A stretch of DNA of 64,000 bases from Athripsodes cinereus (taxonomy: Eukaryota; Arthropoda; Insecta; Trichoptera; Leptoceridae): NCBI GenBank assembly GCA_947579605.1, contig OX388314.1:8122001-8186000 (forward strand), given 5' to 3'. A model generated the notes under the pieces. It ran no database searches. It saw only the letters and a list, made by a program, of their open reading frames with translations, and was not told the origin of the DNA. Shown here one piece after another: positions 1 through 12,400 of the stretch. Position 1 is the stretch's first letter; each line of letters opens with the position of its first letter. The position numbers were made by a program, and so were the translations under genes.

Positions 1-131
1 TGAAGATGGTAGTAATAACATCACTATCATCAACCCTACACTGCTACGGAGTATAAAGTAAAAAAATATAAGTAGTTTCAATCATTACATAACCATCACT
101 TGACTACTATAAGATAAAAAGAATAGGCCTG

Positions 132-819
132 GTACGAGTTCTAGTTTTACGTTACACATTAAATAAGTTTGATGTCATTTACAAACAAATTAAAATGGTT
201 CTCTTCAGAACTGCTTTACACTTGTCAAGTTACAAGTAATTCTCATTATTTTTGTGGCAAAACACTCGAAGTTGAGTAAATTATGCAGAACGAATTCGCT
301 CACCAACTAGTTTGTATAGTAAAAACTCGTACTAGGGAAACCTACAGTAGGTCCAGTACGAGTTTTATGTTGTCATAAGCTTTATGTGAAAATGATATGG
401 CTATGTCATAATAAATTTATTCTCACCAGTGACACTACATACATATATCACAAGTGATACCGTTTAGTAAAATTTTAATGCTCACTTAAAAACTCGTACC
501 TCCTACTCGGAATACAAAACGGTACCTACTTTACTCATCATAAGAATATACAATAATAAACAATTTATTGCAGTAGTAAAAATCAATTGGTATATCAATG
601 ACTTAAAATGCAAGATCACTATCTTCACGCATAAATGTGACTTTGTGATGTGCCAATACGTAACCATTAATACCCCTAGTACGAGTTTTTACTTTGCCAA
701 GTAATCTGTGAGAATGATGTAAGTAACACGAAAAACTGGTCACGAATCAGTGGAGAAGAATATTTTAATTTTTACGTGCTACATACAAATGCAACTGTCT
801 AAACAAGCAGAACTCGTAC
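132..819. repeat. Alternating inverted 9-mer array
   Basis: AACTCGTAC or its complement at 131-140, 324-332, 356-364, 491-499, 679-687 and 811-819, in strictly alternating orientation. Unclassified. Confidence 0.6.
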
Positions 820-1630
820 TAGACTTTCTGAATACTTTCTTGTTTCTTTAAATACACGCGTGCACTACTTGGCGGCATTTTGTAATGTTATTAATTAACC
901 AAATTCATTTTCACAGGAAATATAGTGGAGCTTCCATTTTAAGACATTGACAGACATCATTTCTAGATATCTTATTCAGAACACTTGCAATAAAACAATG
1001 ACATGTCTCATTAATTGTTTAAAAAAAATTCAACATTCAACTTGTGCTTAAATTGACGACACACAATTAATCACACATACAATTTTTGATTCGCACTGAG
1101 CTAGAAGAGCTAACGTCTTATAGTGAAGTATAAAAGATTGCAACACTGGACAACTGCAGTCATCAGAAACCAAAGACATCCATTTACAACACATAGATAT
1201 AAAAAAAATTATGAGATTTCCATTTTTATTTTACTAATTTCATAGACTACATATTAAGTTATTCGTAGATTAACTTATAATTTCCATCATAATACACAAT
1301 GTTGCATTTTCAAAATGGGCCTTTCGCAAAAAAAAAATATGTTTGAAATTGACCGCTTATTATGACATTAAAACCATTGTTTAGCCATCGATTGATATAA
1401 GAGTTCCTCCCATACCCGAATATCTCAGAATTCAGAAAAATCCTACTTAGCCACTCTCGTAACAAATAATATACGATATAAAGTAACGAAATTTAATTTT
1501 TAACATTTTTATTTAACAGAAATAATTAGTTTCTTAATTTAAATGTCACAATTAAATGAATAGAGATTCAAACATCAATTTTTTGAAACCTAACATGACC
1601 TGTTTTGACTGTACAACAATGATGATAAAT

Positions 1631-1632
<2 letters not shown>
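820..1632. other. AT-rich intergenic DNA, nothing recognised
   Basis: No frame longer than background and no repeat match inside the window. Confidence 0.6.
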
Positions 1633-1698
<66 letters not shown>

Positions 1699-1719
1699 TT
1701 TTTTTTTTTTTTTTTTTTT
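1633..1719 (-). repeat. 87-base T tract (minus-strand poly-A)
   Basis: Pure T except one A at 1697. Looks like the tail of a retroposed sequence on the minus strand. No recognised element body follows at 1720-2100. Confidence 0.6.
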
Positions 1720-2544
1720 ATTAATTATCCAAGCAAAACATACAGTCATTCAGTACATATTACAAATAAATACAAAAAAATTCTGTGATGAAATCATAAT
1801 ACAGATATTAAATGCTATTATTATATACAAATATATTAAACAGTCACTCGGAAATGGATAATGAACAATGGTACATCTCTATTTAATAATAATATGTAAA
1901 TGGTCACAACCAGGTATGAAATTTGAAATACATCTGTTAACGATGGTAGTATTTTTGATAATAAATACTTGCGATATTGCAAAGACAACTCGTGAACTAT
2001 GATTACAGTAAAAACAATAAACAGAAGAAGACAAAGGCAGATGTACAAGTAAATTACGAATGGATTTGGATGATACTCAAATGCAATACTATCAAAGTTC
2101 ACTTTAATGATGATTTCTATGTTCCTGGAGCACTCCGATAGAATTATGCAATTAACTGATATTCCTATTTACATTACAAATCTGACTATTTTAAGCAAAT
2201 GTAAACTTCCTTTGTAACATAAGAGTATATCTCCTCATTTCACAATTTTTGCAAATTACATCCATGTCAATTCACATGAAAAGAGAATCATCTGATTAAC
2301 CTTGGATGTTTTTGAGAACAGCCTTAGTCAACTCAGATATTTAGAAAACCGCATGAATCAACTTGAATGGAACATTTTCATCTAAGTACACATGTATCAA
2401 ACCTGCATGGAAGATTTAAATCCAAATGCACTTGGATGTGCTATTTCCAGGTTCTTATTTGTCATTGGAGACCACTCGGTTAAAGTACACTCAAACGGTA
2501 AAAACCTGATTATAGAAATTAATACATATACATAAAATTCTTAA
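1720..2544. other. AT-rich DNA downstream of Top2
   Basis: May include distal Top2 3' UTR or the body of a retroposed sequence whose poly-A is at 1633-1719. The open frame at 1836-2102 (minus) is hydrophobic and not convincing. Confidence 0.5.
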
Positions 2545-2550
2545 TTTATT
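2545..2550 (-). terminator. Top2 polyadenylation signal
   Basis: AATAAA on the minus strand about 70 bases after the Top2 stop codon (2620-2622). It is the first canonical hexamer downstream. Confidence 0.5.
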
Positions 2551-2619
2551 TCAAGTCTCCGTTGTAATTGCAATATCAAAAAATATTTCCTAATGCAGTA
2601 TGTAACAAGTTTCTACTGT

Positions 2620-5600
2620 TTAGAAATCATCATCAGATGATTCATTATCGTCGAAAGTATATTTAGTTGGCTTCTTGGCTCTTCCAGCTCTCTCCTTGAC
2701 GGGGGGTGGAGGTGCTTTGTCAGACCCCCCATCACTGAGTCCAAAATCAGAGTCTGAGTGGTTACTCTTTGTTTTCTTTGGCTTCTTAGCTGCCGGTTTT
2801 GATTTCTATGTGAAAAATTATTTGATTAGAACATCGTCATTTGTACAAAATAAACAATAAAATTATGATGAAAAAAACAGTATTAAAATTGATTGATCAG
2901 TTGTAACTATGTAGCATATAAAATCTTATTGTAAGATACATTTTATCAATACTCATTCAATTACTAAGACAGCAAGTGAAATTATTGTTGAAAAAAGAGT
3001 GTAATAGAGCAAAATTAAGAAGATTTTTGAAAAAGAAGTGTTAGTATGTAATTAAATAGATTCTTACTTTACTAAAGATGTCATCACTATCACTATCATC
3101 TGCAAACTTCTTGGCTGGTTTCTTAGGCCCATTGCCTCCTAACAGCTTTCGCTTCTTGGGGGCAGAAGCTTTCTTAGTTACCACTGGTTCTGGAGATGGT
3201 ACCCTGACTGGTTCTGGTGACGGGTCTCTTACCGGCTCATCTTTATAGCTATCGTCACTATCGTCTATCACATAACTCTTTGCGGGAGGTGCCGGTTTTG
3301 ATTTTGGTTTTGCTGGTGCTGGTGATGGACTCCTCTTTGAATCTTCTATTAATGAGTCAAACAGGTTTTCTAAAAAAAATTAAAAAATAATAATGAAAAC
3401 AAGCTAAAAAAAATAAAAAATAATAATGAAAACAAGCTAAAAGGCGAGATTATCGGGAAAAAAAAATACTCCAAATAAATACAAATTTATGCTTTGGAAA
3501 AGAGGTTAGTATGGCATCTTTCTATTTACATAATGAAGCCAGTTTTCTCCTACTTTTGAACTTATTGCAGATGATGTGTTATTTAAGGATGAGAGTCCAA
3601 CAGCTCTTGCATTATATCATCTGCTAGGTATTTTTATTATAATGATCTTAGTAATTGAATATGGTATGATACATTGTCAATTTGTCTATGAATTTACCTG
3701 AACTTCTCATTGGACTTTGTTTTCCATTTCTGTGATTGGGCATAATCTCATCATCACTATCGTCAGTGTCCTTCACCACCTCTGGCCTAAATGACTCCTC
3801 ATTCTTGTTGTCAAACAGTTCCGGCTCTGAATCTGATGAACTCTGATCAGATTTCAACATCTTGGAATATGACTCCACCTAAAAAACAAAGATTTATAAT
3901 ATTCATTCAACAAGAAATCATTTCAAATACATAATAGCGGTATACATATTTCCATTCTGTACTGTTCAGAAAAGTGTTAAAAGGCATATGAAAAAAAAAT
4001 CAGAATCATAAATAACACTAATCAAAAATATTCCTTCATTTTCTCCATCAGATGGTTAGTTGGAAGATATAAATTGTCTGGTTTAATTTAAAATATTACG
4101 GTGAAAAACTCCAAATCTAAACAACTAATTTTGTAACTAAATGTGCAGATTCCTTAAAAAAAATTCCTTTAAGAATATACCATTTCCGTGACAAAAATAT
4201 CTGAATATTAGTAATGTCTAAAAACAGACTCAATAGACCACAGAGAAGCACTGAATTATGAAGGCTAGTTTTTGCTCTGTGCTCTTGTGAGACGCATTGA
4301 AGAGCGATTGAAATGAGTTGAAAAAAGTCGTCACTCATTTGCCATAAAATTGCTTTGAAATATAGATGTTTTTGTAAAGATTTAAGATTTAGGGAGAGAA
4401 ATGGAGAAGATAATCCAAACTTGTTACAGTCCTATCCAATGGATCGTAACCCACTTTATACATAATAAAGCAGTATGATGGTCTGATATGGTACATATTT
4501 ACCTTAGTAGCAGCTCTCCTAGCATTAGCGCGCTCTCTAGGTATAGTGGGTTGAACTGTGAAACTATTATCACTACCAGACATGTCCACATCGTCCTCAC
4601 TGTCTGATATCGCCTTCTTCTTTTTCTGGAAACAAATAATATCATACCATAAAACTGTCTGCATCCATGAACAGCAAATAAATGAATCGCTCTATGTTAA
4701 AGGGGCGTAAGTCCAATTCACGTAATTTTACAGGAATGCAATAAAACTCTCTGGTGAAAAAAAAATAAAGGAAACAATTTTTTGTTTACATTTATTAAAG
4801 TAAAATAGTATATTTTACAAACGATTATCTATCAATCATGGAGAAATTCACTTTAGTCTGTGAGAAAATTTAATTTGAAAACGTTGGACTTACGCCCTTT
4901 TTACAAGGAATGGAAAGGAGTTGTAATAAATGAACAATTTCACAATAAAAAGTATAAATATAGTTCACAATAGTAATATTAAAATTATAAATAAATGTAT
5001 TCTAACGACAGACGTAACTTTTTAAATATAAAAATGAATTATATAGATGTACCTATGTAGAGTATTTATTAATCATTAATGCCATGATCACAGTCTATTG
5101 TCGGTGTCGTCATGTCAAAGTCAATTTTGGCGGTAAAATGTTCTAATTGACAATTTGCAATGTTGCCATACAGTAAACTACCTAAAAATATTTAGTTCCT
5201 ACTGATGGTATTATAATAAAGTCATAACTTTATTACAATTGCGTACCTAATGTACCCTTTTAACATGGAATGAAAAAAAAAGATATAATTTTTGTATATA
5301 TTCACTCGACTTACGCCGGTTTGTTGCATTTTATGTGCTGCACGGATGGATAAGTGTTTTTTCGACATTTTTGCATAAATAACTCAATTTAGCAAAAATT
5401 GTGACTTACGCCCCTTTAACATGGAGCGATTCAAATACTTTATCAAGATATATATCTATTCATATCATCACAACATCTCGCACTAGTAGAGAGTAGCCAA
5501 CAGAGGCAAAAGTCATTCAGAATAAGTGACATATCTCTTCACTGCTGAATAAAACATATTAAATGACTTATACATGTTTTGACACTTTAAGAGTAGGTAC

Positions 5601-6451
5601 TTGACAATTACAAAACACTGGAAACTTTACAGAGAAGAATAGGAAGCCTTTTCTATTCCTGACACTCCATCAAGAATTACAGATACATACCCCTGTCTTC
5701 TTCTCTCCCGGTTCCTTTTTGAAGGTCAACTTAGTCTGTTTCATTCCATCAGCAGGTTTCTCCTTCTCAGCCTTGTCAACCTTTTCTGCCTTCTCCTTCT
5801 TCACTCTGGGGGCTTTCACCTTCTTCTCTGCGCCCATCGGACTAATACCACTTGGATCCTCCTTCAAATTACACAAAAAATAATATGAAGAATATAGGAA
5901 ACAAACGAGTTAATGAGAAAAACAATACTTTGGTTTATAGTTATTGCCAGCAAAATTTGTTTGAAGTTTTCTTGGTTCTGAATATTACTAACTGTGAGAG
6001 TGTTTATAACAAAGTATAAAGGATAGCAGACTAATCTTAGAGCACAAGAATTTCTAGCATCAATCAAAATAATAATATGGACTAAAGCAGTGGTTCTCAA
6101 ACTTTTAATTTCACGTACCACACGAAATTATAAATCAGTAGCGTACCACTGAACTAAATTTAACAACGTTTTATGTAATTATTTAATGTGTATGTCATAT
6201 GGCCATGGCTGCTTGCGTACCACCTTAATAATTGTCGCGTACCACTGGTGGTACGCGTACCATAGTTTGGGAATCACTGGACTAAAGTATAAACTTACCG
6301 GATCGTACTCCTTCTTAATCTCCTTCCTCTGTTTCAGCTTCTCAGCGGCCTGTATCCTCTTGATGAGGTCTTCGTGTATCTTAGGCTCCACCCTCCTTCC
6401 GTCCTTAGAGGGTAGTTGATCAATTATTGACTTTCTGCTCTTATTCTTGTT
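2620..6451 (-). CDS. Top2: Top2 exons 13-18: charged C-terminal regulatory domain
   Basis: Six exons encode about the last 340 residues. Lys-rich blocks (for example KKVKAPRVKKEKAEK) alternate with acidic Ser/Asp clusters (SDSEDD, DTDDSDDE, DDSDSDD) that look like casein kinase 2 targets and nuclear-localisation clusters. KQTKLTFKK in exon 14 resembles the conserved short motif of animal Top2 tails. Exon 17 holds Pro/Ser repeats. Sequence conservation is typically low in this domain, so the exon calls rest on frame continuity, splice borders and the terminal DDDF, which matches the family. Introns here contain most of the MITE and REP-A insertions in the gene. Confidence 0.9.
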
Positions 6452-9400
6452 CTAAAAGCACAATACATTTAACTCTAGTATAATCAAAAAATTCATTTCT
6501 ATATACACGAAAACAACAAAGATTATTTTGGTAAAAATATGAGGATATATATATCCATGATTGTATATATTTTTTTTATCATAAAAAAGAACTTCCTTTG
6601 ACAAGTATTTACAAATCTCACATAGAAAATCCATCACTAAAAACATCTTGAATATTGAAACATAGGCAATATTTTATGTATTTTTATATTCAGTTGCATT
6701 ACATTACCCCAAACAATGAAGTTTTTTTATGGATAAACATACTTTATAGCAAAATAAACATGCAATTTGAAGCAAATAAATCTTATATGAACAATATTTT
6801 TATTTGCATTTTCTCTAAGTGCATCTTCTGCGTAAGTTTTCGAGTGTCCTGTAAAAGGCAGGTGTTCGAAAAAAATAAGACATTTTACATCTTAAATTCA
6901 GCGTTGAGGTTTGCCACCCATCCTGAATGTCTTGATTTTATACTGGCACAAAGAGGACAGTTTGTATGTTTCTTACATACAGCTGATCTGCTGGCTACCC
7001 CACTTGTGGGATATGCCGTGATGGTATAGTAGTAGTAGTAGTAGAATTTTCTCTAAACATACCTGTTTCATCCTATCACTCTGGAGCAGCCAGAATTAAA
7101 GTTAATTCTAATTATTCACCAATCAAATTATCAAATAATTCTAATAAACAAATATTAATATGGCAAGGCTAGGTAAAATGATGGTGATTACAGTTGAACA
7201 CGAGGGATGAATGATATAAATATAATGCACAAACGCACAAAAAGAAATAACAAGACTGGATAAAACTATATTAATACGACTCTTTAGCCTCAAAACCATA
7301 TTTATTTTATGCATGTGCAATGCGTGTGGATGGGCATTATCATGTTGAAAGATTAATTCTGCTAAGTTGTTCGATAATTAGTTGACATTCTCGTTGGATT
7401 TTCCAACATGGTTAGCAATACACTTTGAAAGAGAAGACGATGCACATACATATAATGCACCAAATATGTATTACATGATCAGATCCAGGACAATTTGAAA
7501 AAGATCATTCTACATTTAGCCTTGACCGGAAATCAAACCTGGGACCTTGCATCTCAAAAACTTCACATGCGTATAGAGAAAGATTGTGGCACCATGTCAC
7601 TTAATATACTTTTTAAGACAATATATGTTATAAATAAATAAATAAATAAATAAAGCTTTATTGGCATCAATATTTATAATGTGTACATGTTTTTGTTCCA
7701 ATAAACTACCAAAAGGTGGGCTTATCGCATATGCGATTTCTTCCAGCCAACCCGAAATGTTCACACTCTACAAGCATTTGTACTATCTTACCCTGTATAA
7801 TTTGTAAACTAAATAAATATTCGACCATCTAAACTTGAGTACAACCACTAAAGAAATTTTCTTCGAATTTCGTTTAAATTCTCAGCTTAGATAGAGGAAT
7901 ATTTTGAACAGAATTCAGAGTGCAAATTATGTTTAATATTCTGATAGAACTGGATAACTACAACAGCTTTGTAAAAACAAGCCTATCATGTAAAGTAAAA
8001 TGCTAATAAATGTTAATTTATTGTGTATTGGTAATACCAAATGAAAGCTGGCTATAAAGGGTACTGCTTCATGTCCACAACATTCTTGGTGATCCAGAAA
8101 ATCCTTCTCAATAATTGTTTCATGAACATTATTAGATCTGGTATTTCAACTGGTTCGAGTATTTTTTGCTTTACAAAAAAACAACTCAACATAAAATCAT
8201 TCTCGAAGAAAGATGCTTGCGTTTTCAAGAAAAATGTTAAGAGAATGAAAATATAAGTATGGGTTCATACCATGGCCATAGTTTTCTTGTGGATAGCTAA
8301 CTCTTCATTCCTCTCCTTCTCTTCCACCTCGTCCAGCTTGTCCATGAACACGTCCAGGTCCTCCCTCCACAACATAGACGGGGTCTTTGCTCTAAACACA
8401 AACATAGCAAGTTTAGCTGCAAGGCCTAGTACTATGACATGGCTTTAGCATTAGGGTTACTACCTAGATAAATTCCGTTTATCAAATCCAAGACAATGTA
8501 GTCTAGCATAACTATGTATTATATACATATAAAAATTTAAAGGATAAACAGAGTGCTCCTCGGTTAAATTTACCAGCTAAGTATATTTCTTGGATATGAA
8601 AAACGAAGTTTGTTAAGTTAGAGTAGCCCTCAAAATAAGTCATCCTAAGGGCATATATAAACTACATCCCCAAGTGGATGGGTATCAAAAAGTTTGACAA
8701 TTTCTAGGAAGAAAGTTTTGAATGCATTTTCATTCATTCATTCATTCATCACCCTCAACGCTCCTCTCGGGAGCACAAGGCAGAGACCAGTCTCCTCCAT
8801 TCAGAGCGTCTCTACGCCATTGTGTCACATCTTTCAACGACATTCCCTGCACTCTGATGTTGTTGTCAAACGAACGGTGTATTGTGAAAGAGGGACGCCC
8901 GGGCCGACGGAACCCTTGCGGACGGAAAAATTGTGCTCTTTTTGGCCAACTATGCATTTGCATTTTATTTATTCTTAAATAAATGTAAGCAAAACTCACT
9001 GCAAGATATTGAGCTCAGCGATCTTCTGATCTCTCTGTTTGAGGAGGTCATCTTTCTTTTCTTTAGTTAACATCCACATAGACATTCCCAGCAGGTAGTT
9101 GAAATTCTTCACATCTTTTGAGTTTAGGAATGCCTTCTCTGTAAAAATAAGTCATTGTAATCAAATCATTGTGCAATTGCAAACAATAACCCTACTCTCA
9201 CTATAACCATGGTGAATCTTCCCAAATTCTTCTTACTCCCCCTATCACAATCACAGGCCCTCCCATATTTTTAAAACTCTTTTCAATAATTCCATTGACA
9301 AGGCCACTACTATGGTAGCTCCTCCCATATTTCTATAACTTCACTCATTAATTCAGAAGACTTCTCTTGCTCTATATGCTCCCATATTTCTACAGCTCTA

Positions 9401-12400
9401 CCGCTGTGGTAACCCTTCCCAAACATATAATTTTCAACCTTGCATATTCACTCAAGATCTCTCACACCCATCCTCATCTCCAGTGGCAATAAAAATATAT
9501 AAATATTTTTCTCAATGTTCTTACCAGGGTCGACTGCTCCTTTCCCTTTCAGTGGTTTGACATCTTCATCCTTATCCTCCTCTTCATCCTCTGCTTCTTC
9601 TTCTTCAGCTATACCAGATTCCTTTGAAACTTTCTTCTTCCATGTTGCAATTGGATCAGGATCATAGCCTTCACAACAACAAAAATATCAGAATATAATT
9701 ATTCGGAAATTATTTTATGTTATAAAGCAGTGGTCCCCTATCTTTTTATCGCTGCAGACCAGTCAATGTTTGATGATTTTACTGCATTGTTGTTTGATTG
9801 TTTATGATGAAAAAGTGAATGAGATGACTTTTTTTAGGTTTCAGATTCCCAGAATTTTATGATTTCCCTTACACTCTAAATTTCTATTCTCCCATTACCA
9901 GATTTTCGAAAATGTATAGTAATTTGGAATATTTTATGATCTCCTCGGATTTGATAAGGAAATTTCTCAAAGTTGCTAAGTTGCTTTGCATAGTTTTATA
10001 CTTATGTCGAAAAGAAGATAAAATAAAAAAACAAAAGTTTTTCTTTACTATGTTGATTTTTATTTAGAGGTCTTTCAAGGATGATGATGATAATTTTGGA
10101 TGATTTTATTTTTGACGCCGTTTAACAGTCCCTAGACCGCCTCAAGGGCGCCAGTGAAGAGTTCAGTTTCTAATTTGCTTCTGAAGCTGGTGACAGTCTG
10201 ACTATCTCACATTGTCAATCTCCTTGCTTTTAACTTAACTTTACCCTGAGAGAAGTGTTAAATAACAAAATAATTAAGAAAATGACAAATCCTTACCTCT
10301 CCTAAGCAATTCTTCGACCATTACTTTTCTTTTTTTGTTCTCAACCACCAAGTCTTTATCACACTTCTCACAAATGAACCTCGCCTGGTTAGAAAGTTTG
10401 TCTGCTTCAGCTTTTAATTGTCCAATCATGTAATCCTTACGCTTGCCGTAATATTTCAATCTCAGAACAAAGAATTCACGAAGAATTTCATCTACTTTAT
10501 CAAACCTACAACATTACGAATAGAAATAAAATATAAAAAAAAACTTATAGTAAAACTATAATTGAAAGATTATATTTTCAACGTACTTCCTCAAGCAATT
10601 ATTATGGTCAAAGGCGTTCATTGTGGTTAAAGATACAGTGGTCTGGAGTTTGAATACTTTATGCACTCCCTCATTTTCCGCTTCAGCGAGCTTTCCATTA
10701 AGCATTGTAATAGTGAACTTCACTGTGGTATCAGTATTGTCGTCCTAAAAACAAACAACGGTGTAATTAATATAAAAATTACCTAAACGGTAAATAAAAA
10801 ACATATATACAATGAGACAGTTGATAGGATAATAGCTTTAGTCATGGACTTTTAATTGAGAGATCCCAGAATGGAATCCTCCCACTACTAACCTATTCCA
10901 TGTACACAACACAACTATATAGTTTCGGGTGATGGATACGATATACGGCGCCCTTGAGGTCATGTTATGAGTAAACGGCGCTTTACAAATTGTCCATATA
11001 TATATATATTGCTTACTGTGAGGGTGTTTGGATAGTTTGAATTTGGACGATAAAAAAAAATTCTCTCAAATATATCCAGAGACAGTCACACTTAAACAAT
11101 GTCTTAGTCTTATTTCTGATTTTACCTTATACTCTGAAATAAGGGGCTTGACTTTCTCACTGCCCAGCATAGGTTCCAGAACGTTCTCCTTATAGTTCTG
11201 TGTCCATGTGCCAATCGGCAGTTCTGTAATTTCTAATTTTTCATTCCCCACAACCGCTGCTTCACCGGATATGACATACTTCTCTTGGAAACCTTCCACA
11301 GTACCACGGAAGTTCTTGTACCATGGATGCATTTGTACGGGCTCCTCTCCATCTAACATACGCCTGAACCAAACAAAAAAGCAAATATGGATTAGAAATA
11401 GAAAAGAAAGCACATGCAACCAATGCAAAACATTGAATATTGGAAGAAATAGCACATATACTCGTAACAATATTATTACCTTATGTTCTTTACAATGTCT
11501 CTTGGATTATATGTTGGTATCTTCGTGGACCAACCTGTGCCAATACCTTCAGCACCATTCACAAGAACCATTGGAATAATGGGAACATAATAAACTGGTT
11601 CAATCCTCTGATTATCTTCAAATTCATGCTAAAATGTGAAATACAGTTGTATTATTTCCATATTCATTTTTTGACTATTCGTTTAACTAAATTTATTTCC
11701 AACATAAAGCCAAGGACTTACTTGCAGTAAAGGATCATCATGAGGATGGAATATGAGCCGGGTAAGTACCGACATCTTTGTAAAAATATAACGAGGACTG
11801 GCACTGTCTTTACCTCCTGAGAGACGAGAACCAAACTGACCTCTTGGCTCCAACAGATTAATATTGTTTGAGCCAACATGATTTTGTGCCAAGTTGACAA
11901 TTGTAGAGCATAGAGATTGTTCACCATGGTGATAGGCTGAATGCTCAGCCACTGAACCAGCCAACTGTGCAACTTTCACTTCTCGTTTGTCATTACGCTT
12001 GATGCATGTGAAGATTACTTTACGTTGACCAGGTTTTAGACCATCTATCATAGATGGAATTGATCTAAAACACGAAAAATAATTTAAGTTGTGTTTAAAG
12101 CACTCCATACTTTAATAAAGATAGTAATTAAACCAACCTGATGTTATCTCCGTTGGAGAAAAGAACCAACTCAAGATTGACAAAATCTGAATATGTAACT
12201 GTCCTAGTGTCCTTGGTGTACAGGTATCTCTCAGCTAAACCTATCTCTCTTCTTCTCTTTACTTCTTCCATATGATTAGTGAGCCACTCTTTGCGCTGAT
12301 CAGCCGCCTTTTTGGAGAAAGCAAGTTCTATATTGTGATCATCAGACATTCCTCCATATTTGAAACGGATACGATGTCGCTCCATGTTCTGGAAGTACTC

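Noticed and set aside
1556..1861. Open frame with a long poly-Phe run
   Set aside because: It is the 87-base T tract read as codons; not a protein.
1618..2114. AATGATGAT at 1618 and 2106 as a target duplication for the poly-T element
   Set aside because: The left copy is not adjacent to the T tract and the 9-mer is low complexity.
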